Source of the DNA: Norana najaformis
Taxonomy: Eukaryota > Annelida > Clitellata > Crassiclitellata > Hormogastridae
Assembly (NCBI GenBank): GCA_964023275.1
Contig: OZ029921.1
Coordinates: forward strand, 19,281,109-19,345,108
Direction: 5' to 3'
Length of the DNA: 64,000 bases
A model generated the notes under the pieces. That model worked only from the letters and a program-made list of their open reading frames with translations. It searched no databases and had not been told where the DNA came from. This document shows, piece by piece, positions 9,918 through 20,235 of the stretch. Position numbers and translations under genes: made by a program. Each line of letters begins with the position of its first letter. Positions within the stretch are counted from its first letter, which is position 1.

Positions 9918-11091
9918 AATTCTGACTCACAGAATACGCATCAGTGTATCAGTGGTGTATAGTTTCAAAAATCTGCACAGTGGATGATTTTGCTTTAAAA
10001 CTGTTGAATTGCCATATGCTTTCAGCACTTTGTTACCTTTCAGAACTGCACTGAATGATTTGTGACATGGCAAAGAAGCTTACGGGTATAATTTCTTCAG
10101 ATGATTCAGTGGAAAGTATCCAGACATTAAAATGGCATTTGCACCACACCTAGTCTTTTTAATCTGCAACATTTGAGTCAGTTCCACTCAATTCTGAAAG
10201 GGCAATCTGCAGTAAAGTAGATTGATTTGCATCTTGAGAATACGATAAAACCATGAACTTCACTTACGTGGATCTGCCAGTTAGAATCAAGACCCCAACA
10301 TGCAATTTGCACCACAATTAGCCCTTGTTATGATAAATTCATGTATCAGATTTCAACTGTCACTCACTGCCAAAAGTTCACAAATACGATGAACTTTTAT
10401 CAGTAAAAGTTTGCAAAAATGATAAAATCACAAACTTCACCGACATGGTTCTGGGGGTTATGAACAAGACCCCACATGCAACTGCACCACAATTAGACCT
10501 TGTTATGATGAATTCATGTACCAAATTTCAACTACAGCGTGTATGTCATTTACAGTCAACATTGACATTTTAGTGTAACGAAATACCTAAAACGGGCTAG
10601 CGTGGACTACAAAATGCATCACCATCTACTGAACTTTTCAACAACTCTTTCTCATAGATCAGTGCTCATATGGCATAGTCTCATGCCATTACAAAAATAT
10701 TTATTTCTCATCACCATCTTGGTTGGCAGCACATCAAACTACTGTGATAATTAGCTTTTGTTTGCCTTTCCATATCTTGAAAGGGTGGGAGATACCTTGA
10801 TGATAACTGTATTATTTTACAATCAGCACAAGAAATTGCAGACTTCAGCTTCTATCTTTATTACTTCCAGATTTATAGCAAGTCAAAGTTTGTCAATCAT
10901 TAAATTTTTCGCGAAGTCCCGAAACGGCAATAAAGTTTAAAATTCTGTAATTACAACATTTTTTGAGATAATCAAGTAAAATCTTCAGAAATTTCTTATA
11001 TCTTTTAGTAAACATGTGTGTCACATATCGTGAAAATCCAAGATAGTGTGGTGTACAATCATCTTAATACTGGTTGATTTCACATGGAATG
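9918..11091. other. Non-array spacer with a 100-bp direct repeat
   Basis: It interrupts the array. Segments 10253-10352 and 10431-10532 are diverged direct copies sharing GACCCCA, TGCACCACAATTAG, TTGTTATGAT and AATTCATGTA blocks. I see no gene. Confidence 0.6.
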
Positions 11092-12194
11092 ACCCAGCAA
11101 GCACTTGAAGCAAGCAGTTGCAGATGAAGCAAGCAACTGCAGTTGAAGCAAGCAGTTCCAGTCAAGCAGTTGCACTTTCATGTAAAGCAAACATTTGAAG
11201 CAAGGAGTTGCAAGTGCAGTTGAAGGAAGCATTATTTGAAGCAAGCAGTTGAAGCAAGCTAGCAGCAGTTCAGGCAAGCAAGTTTAGAGATGAATGAAGA
11301 TCTACATGATGCTTACCTTAGCTGAGTTTAGGCAATTGTTCTGTCAGAAGAGGATGAGGAACAGTGGCCACAACAAATGGAAACTCATCACCCGACTGCT
11401 TTCTCAAGACGCAAACCAATCTAGATAGACATCAACATAATGCAAATTATTACACATTCATGTAGCCCCTTTCAATGACAAACAGCTCAAAGACATTATG
11501 AGCAGTATTTAGCTCATAATAAGACAGAGAAAGGAAGATAGCGAGACAAAGATCGGTTTCGCCATGGAATTTTCTGATATTCAGAGTCTTCCATAATTTT
11601 ACAAACGAGATGATGAATTTATGAAAAATCTACTGACATTTACCGAATACAGTTTAACACGCATAAAAGGATCCACTGAATGAAGGAGATTTGACATTGA
11701 TCAACCGGTTATTCACAACTTAAGGTTCAAACATTACGCGAAAACCAATCGGCCACTGTCATTTTGAAGTAATTTTTGTATTAAAAATGTTTTATGTCAC
11801 TGGGGCCAAACAGATAAAATAATAAATTGCTACTACTGTGGCCGTGGAAATCGAATTTTCTGAAAATCTGATTTCTCCGTACAAAATGGCGAATGATGAA
11901 AGAATTCATAAATGCACTAAAAACTGGATTGCTAAAAAAATCTTCTGCCATCTAGCGAATGCAATTTAACTAGCAGCAACTTCTTAAAAATTTTAATAAT
12001 TTTTTCAACGCTCGCCATTTTGTGGTAATTTATTGAGATGTCAGAATTCAGAAGATAGCTAACAGTATTAATGCTTATGAAGAAGAAGCAGATTAAAAAC
12101 ATGAACAAGGATTAAAGACAAATTAAGAACAAATAACAAGAAAAACAACAAGAAACAGAAGTAGAAGATGATGAAGAAAAAGGGTTCTGAAGAT

Positions 12195-12219
12195 CTACGG
12201 TAAGGGATGCTTACCGTAG
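12195..12219. other. Array hairpin, unit 4
   Basis: Arms CTACGGTAAG and CTTACCGTAG pair perfectly over 10 bases around the loop GGATG. The A-T pair at 12197/12217 corresponds to a G-C pair in the next unit. Confidence 0.75.
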
Positions 12220-13266
12220 CTGAGTTCTGGCGACTGTCCTGTCAAAAGAGGATGAGGAACAGTAGCAAAAAATGGAAAATCCAGCTGAAGATCATCACTC
12301 GACTTCACCGCAGCAGTGACAAAGCCAGTGCCTCGTCTTGCCTTCAGACAGGAAGAAGTGTACGTTACCGAAGACAAAAACGAGTTAATGACGTCATTAG
12401 GCGAACTGGAGCTCCACTGCATGACTCTACAGGAACGAATCAAACGTAATTAGATAGACAGACAGACGGACAAACAGACACACACACATTTCACTGACTC
12501 ACTCACTAACTCAATGACCGACTGACGTAAGTTAATCCTTTTAACTTAATCGTACTTAATCATACGTTTCTTTCGTACGATGTTACGTATGAGAAAGAGG
12601 ACAAAGATCAATTTCGCCGTGGAATTTTCTGATATTCAGAGTCTTCATAATTTTACAAACGCGATGATGAATTTATAAAAAATCTACTGACGTTTATCGA
12701 GTACAATTTAACATGCGTAAAAGGATCCACTGAATGAAGAAGATTTGACATCGATCGGCTATTCAGTACTCAAGGCTCAAACATTACGCGAAAACCAATC
12801 GCCCACTGTCACTTTGAAGTAATTTTTGTATTAAAAATGTTTTATGTCACTAGGGCCAAACAGATAAAATAATAAACTGTTACTACTGTGGCCGTGGAAA
12901 TCGAATTTTCTGAAAATCTGATTTCTCCGTACAAAATGGCGAGCGATGAAAGAATTCATAAATGCACTAAAAACTGGATTGCTAAAAAATCTTCTGCCAT
13001 CTAGCGAATGCAATTTAACTAGCAGCATTAATATATTTGCTACACGGCATAAGATGCTATTAAGAAGATATTAATAATTTTTCATCGATTGCCATTTTGT
13101 GGTAATTTATTGAGGCGTCAGAATTCAGAAGACAGCTAACAGCATTGATGCCTATGACGGAGAAGCAGATTAAAAACGTGAACAAGGATTAAGGAAAATT
13201 AAGAACAACAAGAAAAACAACAAGAAGTAGAAATAGAAGATGATGAAGACGAAGAGTTCTGAAGAT

Positions 13267-13291
13267 CTGCGGTAAGTGACGCTTACCGCAG
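13267..13291. other. Array hairpin, unit 5
   Basis: Arms CTGCGGTAAG and CTTACCGCAG pair perfectly over 10 bases around the loop TGACG. Compared with 12195-12219, both sides of pair three have changed together. Confidence 0.75.
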
Positions 13292-13600
13292 CTGAGTCCT
13301 GGCGACTGTCCCTGTCAGAAGAGGATGAGGAACAGTGGCCACAACAACTGGAAACTCCAGCTGAAGATCATCACCCGGCTTCACCGCAGCAGTGACAAAG
13401 TCAGTTGCCTCGTCTTGCCTTCAGACAGGAAGACGTGTACGTGACCGGAAACGAGTTAGTGACGTCATCAAGCGAACTGGAGCTCCACGAGCATGACTCT
13501 ACAGGAACGAATCGAACGTAATTAGATAGACAGACAGACAGGCAGACAGACAAGACAGACATATTTCACTGACTCACTCACTAACTCAGTGACTGACTGA

Positions 13601-15040
13601 CTCATGCACTCATCACTTACTCAATCATTGAGACTTGTATAAACAGCAGAGTGAGTGCCTCGAACCCTTAACGCCAAAGTCTTATACTGGCATCACTGCC
13701 CACTTATCAAACCGATGCCAGGTTCCGATGTCGGTCACGGTCCGCAGGTTTCGCTCGGGTGGTTTGCATGTGGCTCTGCTCGGTCTGGGAATCTATGGGA
13801 CACAAAGCTACGTCACGCCTGACCTCGTTTACACGTAATGCCATCTATCTAACTTTGCTCCTAACAGGGCAACGATTCTTCTGTTAATTGTTCCTGTTCT
13901 TGTCTCTCACTCCCTCTCCATTTCACTTAATTCCCATCATTTCTTCTTTTCTTCCCTTTTCTTCATTTTCTTCCTCTTTCTTTTGTTTGGTCTGTAATTT
14001 GACCTTCAATATTTTCAACTCTTTTTTTTCTTTTCTCTTCCTATTCTCATATCTTCTTCTTATTTCTTTGTTTATTAGATTAAATCTCTTCATTCTCATC
14101 ATTTTTGTCTTCTCCTTTTTCCATCTCATTTTTCTTAAACTTCTTCCTCCTCTTCCTCTTCTTCTCTTCTTTTGACTATTTTAAAACCAGATAATGGATT
14201 GCTTAGACTCACTAGCATCTTCTAGGTTCTTCCTCTATTGATGGCAGCTCCTCATTCAGCGTTTCTTCTTGTCACCGTTTCTACTTCTCATCCATTTCAT
14301 GCTGAAGATGTTGCATGCGATGCTCGCGCTGCTGAAGCTGGATCTATAAAAACACCAAACATCTCAAGAAATTGTAATCACAGGTGAATTAAGCAGCCTA
14401 GAGATAATAGCACTAGTTTTACATGATTAAGGATAGATTCTTCGTTCTGAGGATACAGCATGAATTTAAGCAATGTCAAGCATGGTTAGCACTTGGATGG
14501 GAGAAGATACATAGCAGAACAAGCCACCTATACCAATCAACTACCATCCCCTGGAGTCGGTATAAGGAGAAGAAATCAGTTTAGTTTTATTATTTATGCA
14601 GTCATTGAGCAGCGCCATCTAATGACTAAAATCAATTGATTTGGCTGAGCAATGAGTGAAGGACTCAAGGACCCTACAGCTTTAAAATGAAAACTTGCCT
14701 CTTCAGTTTAGAGCAAGGGATGGTCTCGGTGTGAGTTGCACCAATTGTCCGACTTATCTTACGAATTCGCCAACTCTTGGTGAACTCTTGCAGTATCTGC
14801 GCTGGTCTTTCACTCAAAACTGAAAACTATTTCCTTTTAATTATTCGAATAAAACGCGTCTCTCAATATCAACTCAAAATCAATACAAATTCAAAGGCAC
14901 TGTGCTGCCCCCTTGTGCCTAAACTACAGATCAGCGTACAAGTGCATACACGCGTCAACAGTCGTACCTTGCAAAAACTACCTAACTACCTACCTCAAAA
15001 CTACCTAACTCAAGAAGTCTGGAACGAGGAGGAGCGTTAA
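13601..15040. other. Intergenic DNA without a recognised gene
   Basis: 13880-14175 is a pyrimidine-rich stretch (TTCTTC and TTTTCTTCCTC runs) that leaves a low-complexity frame open. Near 14615-14690 there is a SINE-tail block like that at 2144-2230 (GCGCCATCTAATGACTAAAA). No gene is supported. Confidence 0.5.
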
Positions 15041-15044
15041 AATC

Positions 15045-15430
15045 AAACGGCCTGCGCACCACATGTCTGTTTTCAAACGATTTGCATATCATAGACGAGT
15101 CTTGATTGAGTGTAGTCAGCAAACCACGACCGTTTTAACAAGTGTGAAGTGAAACGAAAGAGCATTCAAACCAATCGGCCAGCTTACTACAAGCCTGTTT
15201 TCGAACGATTTGTATACTGTAGATGGGTCATGCGTGGTCAGCGAACCGTAACGGTGTGTAAAAGATGTGAAGCGAAAAGAAGGAGTGCTCAGTCCAATCG
15301 GCCAGCGTGCCACAAGACTGTTTTCAAACGATTTGCATATGACAGACGGGTCTTGAACTTGAGTGTGGTCAGTAAACCGTGACCGCGTTCAACAGGTGTG
15401 GAGTGAAAAGGGGCGCTTAAACTAATCGGC
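15045..15430. repeat. 126-bp tandem repeat, three copies
   Basis: The marker CGGCC followed by AG or TG recurs at about 15048, 15176, 15300 and 15426. Each unit has GTTTTCAAACGATTTGCATA, a GACGGGTCTTGA-type block, and GTGGTCAG-AAACCGT. Copies differ by substitutions and small indels, so it is old. Confidence 0.85.
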
Positions 15431-16230
15431 CATGATAAAGCCAAAAATTGGACAAATACTATTAAAATTAGCATAAGCATACACGCGCATCCTCATGATA
15501 CAGCCTAAAGTTCGCCTTCGTGCTATCTTGAGCATATTAGGCCAGGTGACCAGTGCTCTCCCTCGCCGGCTGATCTTATTGATAGTTCTGCTGTTATTTA
15601 GCTAATATAATAGAAATAAATGCATGAACACAAACTAAAAGATGGATAACTAAATAATTCTACCAACATCTAGGAAATAAAATTAAAAATGCGAAACAAC
15701 ATCCATTATGTAAAGGACATTTGACATTTGCTTCTTACGTAAGGCCCACATATTACTTTCAAACCATCAGTCACCGTCTCATTGAAGTAATTCTATTAAA
15801 AATGTTTTATCTTCTATCTTTTCCATCTTCTACTTTTTATCTTTTATCTTTTCCATCTTCTAATTTGTGCTTATGTCACTAGGGCATAGGGCCTAACAGA
15901 TAAAATAATAAATTCTTACCAGTTTCGCCGTGGAAATCGAATTTTCTGATATTCGGAGTCTTCAACGAGGTAATAGACGAACTAGAGAAAGTGCTGGCGT
16001 ATATTGAAAATGAGCTGTAGCTGCCGGAAGTGACGTATCACTAGGCCAGCTGTTAGACGGGCCAGCTGTCAACAACGCATCTGCCAAGGCAATTAGGATG
16101 TGGAATTTGGCCAAATTTATAAAAAATATCTTTATCTCCAGCCCCACTGAATTTTGTTTGTTATTTCTAACTCACGTATGGGACGCTAATTTTGTGTTTT
16201 CGTTACGTAGGTGGAATAATTGAGCCTACG
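15431..16230. other. Intergenic DNA without a recognised gene
   Basis: It has stretches related to the array (ATTGAAGTAATTCTATTAAAA at 15781-15801 and TTTCGCCGTGGAAATCG at 15922-15938) and a local CTTCTATCTTTTCCATCTTC duplication at 15813-15862. No gene is seen. Confidence 0.5.
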
Positions 16231-16234
16231 TTAA

Positions 16235-16452
16235 CATGTTCTCCGGCGCCTCTGTGCGTAAGGATGCCGGTTCATGGACCGATCGTGGCTTTTTCAGAGA
16301 TTTTAATCTCGGGCTAGCAGGGTCCCTACACGGGGACCTTAAATGGCGTGGTACCCTTTTAAACGGGCAGTGGTGATGAAGGATCTCACCCGATAAATTC
16401 ATCGAAAAATGATCGGGGTCGAGGCCATACGGTCGCTATAGAAAAAGGTGTA
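16235..16452 (+). mobile_element. tRNA-derived SINE, family B, copy 1
   Basis: A head with AGGATGCCGGTTCATGGACC (a decayed B box), then CGTGGCTTTTTCAGAGATTT, AATCTCGGGCTA, GGGCAGTGGTGATGAA and GGGTCGAGGCCATACGGTCG, ending near CTATAGAAAAA. Copies at 18985 and 26875 have the same order and orientation. Confidence 0.75.
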
Positions 16453-16619
16453 CATTTACTTTTTCACGAGTCCCTGACAATACACGTCATCACCTAGAGT
16501 ACTTTGTTTGCATAACTCTATAGGTCTTTGAATAGGGTCAATTGTGGTGAGTAGGCTTTCGTAGTAGCTGGGCAAAGTAAGTTATCACATTACTTGAAAT
16601 CCACTTAAATTGATTACTT

Positions 16620-16690
16620 TGGCACAATTTGTCAACATCATCATCAATATCATCATCAACATCGTCATAACCATCATCATCACAGTAACT
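16620..16690. repeat. ATC trinucleotide repeat
   Basis: CATCATCATCAATATCATCA and similar, imperfect. Confidence 0.9.
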
Positions 16691-16943
16691 GAAAGTAACA
16701 AACATAATTTAACTTCAAGTTGCCTTTATTAAAGCAATCTCCACTAGAACCTAGTCAATAAAAACAGTAGCAATAATAATATGATGCATAAAACTTTCTC
16801 AATTACAAAACACATAAAGGCAGCCAACAGTTCACTGCACTTTAAAAACGACAGTTTTTACAAGTTTTGTACAAGTCCTGAGTAAGTTTTGTATTGGTGA
16901 TGCAGTCTAATTTTTATGTACGGTGAGGCAATAAGGTATCAGA

Positions 16944-18953
16944 TTAATCTGGTGGGATTGGTGTGGTTTCCATCCCATGCTCAGCAAGAGACACAAAACT
17001 TTCACTGCCAATAAACCTTGACAAAATATCATTCTTTACTTGCATAATTACATTATTATTAGGTACAGGTTTCCGACTTGGTCCTATAATATTACGGATA
17101 GAGAGTTCAGCTGATTTACACACAGGTATAACATCAGGTGATGGAGAAACTAGACCACCTCTGTCCTTAATTTCAATCAAGGCAGAATCATTTTGGCTAA
17201 CATCCTCTTGTCTCACAGATCGTAGTGAACCAAGGCATAATTCACAAGACAGGTCAGATTCTGTATTTGACAGATAGTCATGGTCAAAACAAACTGAATC
17301 GGATTCATTAACAACAACATTTGGCCTGGAATGAGAAATGCTATCAATGTCCACATTCAATCTGCTCTGCATTGTCTCAATGGAGTCATTAATTGTCAAC
17401 AATTTGTAAGTATTCATTGGCTCACAGTTACCAGTAGCATGCAACTGAAGAGGAGATGGGTTATTATTGCTGCCCCACAGCTACGTACAACTGCAAAGAA
17501 GAGAGAGCTCCAAGTGATCTTGAGAGAATTTATATGTTAACAGATATTTCATCAGTGACTCCTGTTTAAACTGTCAAAGAGTCGAATAGCATTTTAAGCA
17601 GATGCCACAAAACCTATCACTACTGTCTTTCGCAAACTGTTGGTAATTAACTGGCCATTGGCAAGTTTTAGTCCCATGAAATACTGGAGAGCACTTAGCA
17701 GAAAAGGCCACCAAACCCCTTCATTTTCTAAGCGCATCGGCGCTTTATACCCCTTTTGCCAAAGGATTCCTACTGTTCAGAATGTCAAAAAGTCTATCAA
17801 TAATCCTTATAAATTTAACTGTACAGCAGGAGTTTTTAAATTTTTATCTTTATCTAACGATGCTCTCAGTAACTTAACCATGGTAATGTTTGCACGGCAA
17901 CCATCAAAAGTAAGTGACAAAACATCTACACCAACAGCAAAACGTTTTTCTAAACAACTTCATTATGTTTGCACGTTCAGCACCATTTAGAGCAGCTACA
18001 AGAAAATAGACCACTGGCACTTTCCTGCTTTCGGTTAGAGAAACAGTCATAAATACAAGTGCCTCATTAGCCACAGGCAGACCAGCCATAGCATCAATTT
18101 CAATTCCCATTTCCACATATCCTACAAATTTGTCTGATGCAGAGTCAAAGCCTAGCTGGTTCTGAATAGCAGTTTCACCCATCATGAAAGAACACAACAT
18201 TCTGCCACCAACATACCATCTTGCTCTACCTTCCAGAGACAAAAATACTTCATCGTGAAATCCTGGGTTCCCGTTAATGCATTTGTACCAAGAACTGATG
18301 GTCTGTGGGTGCAGCAAGCATTTGTTAAATGTTCGTCGGACACAGTCATAAGCTTTAGAAGAGTGAAATTGTAAAGTAAGAGCAAATGCACGTAGTTCTG
18401 GTGGATATGACCTCACTAGTTCACCAGAACTTTTCTTCAAACAGCTCATTACCAAATCTAAAGCAGGACCAGAAAACGATGCACAAACGTTGTCAGCTCC
18501 CTGCTGTGAAAACATTTGTTTATTTTTCAGATCAGAAATCAAAGTTTTCATAGAATGAACCCATACCACTAATCTCCGGCTTTTTTGCTGGCTTGTTTTC
18601 AGACGCTTCTGCATGACTTCCAGTTTCTGATGAGCTTCATCCACGCGTCGCTTTAGTGTCCGAGGGCTTGGCATAGAACATGGGTGATCTGGTTTTTTCT
18701 CGAGATGTGCTAGTTGTAACTGTTGCCACTGGTTCTGTGGAAGGGAGATGTAGTAATCCAGAAACAGAAGGCATTGGCACAGATCTGTCTTTTGGAGCTC
18801 TGATGGCTTACAGTTCTTCTGCAGATGTGACAGTAGATTGAAGATGGTTGGAACAGCATCTGTAAATATCACAGTATATGCTCTGAATATTTCATTTGAC
18901 AGATACTTTAGAGACTGGAATTGACAAGATTTCTGGAAAGGGTTTTTGCTCAT
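16944..18953 (-). pseudogene. P-element/THAP9-type transposase remnant
   Basis: Minus-strand frames give, in order, a coiled-coil-like region, RSYPPELRAFALTLQFHSSK and FNKCLLHPQTISSWYKCING (18290-18430), LPVANEALVFM and GAERANIMKL (17960-18080), then in another frame VDVLSLTFDGCRANITM (about 17880-17940), LFDILNSRNPLAKGYKAPMR and LTYKFSQDHLEL (17500-17550), and a C-terminal ELCLGSL and IKDRGGLVSPSPDVIPVCKS. These follow P-element/THAP9 transposases. The frame is broken near 17950, near 17820 and near 17500, with stops between. The aspartate expected in the MFDE-like first catalytic motif reads MMGE, so even the chemistry is lost. No N-terminal THAP zinc finger is seen. Terminal inverted repeats were not found. 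Confidence 0.85.
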
Positions 18954-18984
18954 GGCTACATTTGTTTTAAAGATCTATTTATTT

Positions 18985-19105
18985 CTCAGGATAGACCAGT
19001 CTGTACATGGAGACTTAAAATGGCTTGCAGTGCTGATGAAGAACCTCACCCAATAAAATGTCCACCAGGTGAGCAGGGTCAAGGCTAAGATGGTCGCTAT
19101 ACAAA
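18985..19105 (+). mobile_element. tRNA-derived SINE, family B, copy 2 (partial)
   Basis: It shares GACTTAAAATGGC, GTGCTGATGAAGAACCTCAC, CCAATAAA, GGGTCAAGGCTAAGATGGTC and GCTATA with 16320-16440. The tRNA-like head is missing. Confidence 0.65.
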
Positions 19106-19715
19106 ATAATGAAAACATTTAACATTTATCATGTGGACACTGAGGTATAGGGTAAGAAAAATGATGAAGCTGGCTGGCATGGCTGGCAACATACAGCTTA
19201 TATAGTAACTAAACATTTGTAACATTCGCCTTCCCTCAGTTGAACCGTATGACCACTGCGGTCAAAGCAATCTGGTGTAAAATGTACAGAACATACACAT
19301 GACCATTTAGAGGCTTTGAAGTTTACTCTATGTATTGCATGTTCCTAGACTTTGACACGATCTGGCTTCAACATTGGAAATCTGAAGAAAAAATTATTCA
19401 AACTATCAGCAGCTTATCATAAACTTTTGTTGAACCATAACCTAATTGGAATTAAGGAACTGTTTTGATGTTCATCGATAAACATAAGTTAAACTTGGCA
19501 TGAGTCTTGGGCTCAGACTCTTGTCTTGTTTGAGTAAACCATAACATTTTTTGCAAAGCTACCTGATTTAAATTTCGGGGACCCATGAAAATGGAGTAAA
19601 CTAGTAAATTTGGGACCATAATTAGGCCTAAAAATGGACATGAGTAACCCCTTGCTTCCTCTGTAGGCTAGGGGATGTGACACTGCTCCATATCACGACG
19701 TGAAGTTATGCTATC
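19106..19715. other. Intergenic DNA, nothing recognised
   Basis: No conserved frame, repeat family or RNA was recognised. Confidence 0.4.
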
Positions 19716-19832
19716 TATCCGATCAATTTTGCCTATCGATTTTGTTTTGACTGAGCGCCTGTGAATAAGATGGCCACCGTGACGCAGCTTTCGTTGGGCG
19801 CTGTAGAAATCTCAGGATTACGATTACGAGCA
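19716..19832 (-). repeat. Dispersed GCGCCCAACGAAAGC repeat, copy 2
   Basis: The complement carries the full landmark set: GCGCCCAACGAAAGC, GGTGGCCAT, CTTATTCACAGGCGCTCAG and TCAAAACAAAATCGATAGGC. It is nearly identical to 27300-27405, also in reverse orientation. Confidence 0.85.
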
Positions 19833-20079
19833 GTGCTCAAGGCTAAGTGTAAACGTGCTAATACTCACGCATGGAAAGTTATTCTTCCCGTTCTTGATTC
19901 AGAGTGGCAACGTTACTGCATCCAAATGAAACACAATTTTTCGTACAACGTTTAGATTTAGATTTACTTTCTATTTCAGCCACTTCGCACGTTTTTTCTA
20001 CACTAATACCAACGAAGTAATACAAGAACGCTTTGCCTCCGTCTACTTGCAAGATGGCAGCCCTTTAGCGTCAGCCATA

Positions 20080-20087
20080 TGACGTCA
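20080..20087. promoter_or_regulatory. TGACGTCA (CRE/ATF-like) site upstream of ALG13
   Basis: A perfect octamer about 150 bases before the ALG13 start codon. CREB/ATF-family factors bind this sequence; whether it acts here is not shown. Confidence 0.4.
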
Positions 20088-20235
20088 TTCGGGGACCTGG
20101 CTCCTATTATACTTGAGTTGGACCATAGAGGTTATACCATTGAGTTGGACCAAACCTTGAAATAATGAATCGTGTCTTTGAGCGTTCAACATAGAATAGT
20201 ACTGCAGATAACAATAAATCTCTATGTAAACAAAA

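Larger units (their letters stand above)
7790..13600. repeat. Irregular tandem array, unit about 1.07 kb
   Basis: Landmarks recur in fixed order: GAAGATCTAC plus hairpin; GATGAGGAACAGTGGCCACA; CTGAAGATCATCACC; a TGACGTCA palindrome; GACAGACAG run; TTTCACTGACTCACT; AATCATACGTTTCTTTC; GAATTTTCTGATATTCAGAG; AAAAGGATCCACTGAATGAA; ACTACGCGAAAACCAAT or a close match; then an ATGGC-GATGAAA block and ATGCAATTTAACTAG. Units start near 7800, 9425, 11298, 12188 and 13255; 12188 to 13255 gives the cleanest period, 1067 bases. The others have deletions or insertions. I see no protein-coding frame conserved between units and no terminal inverted repeats, so it is described as a satellite-like array; a non-autonomous transposon is an alternative. 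Confidence 0.8.

Noticed and set aside
12207-12449. An 80-residue frame in array unit 4
   Set aside because: It is not kept in the homologous units, which have stops and indels there.
13888-14175. A 95-residue Phe/Leu/Ser-rich frame that looks membrane-like
   Set aside because: It is a pyrimidine-rich low-complexity stretch; hydrophobicity follows from TTC/CTT codons.
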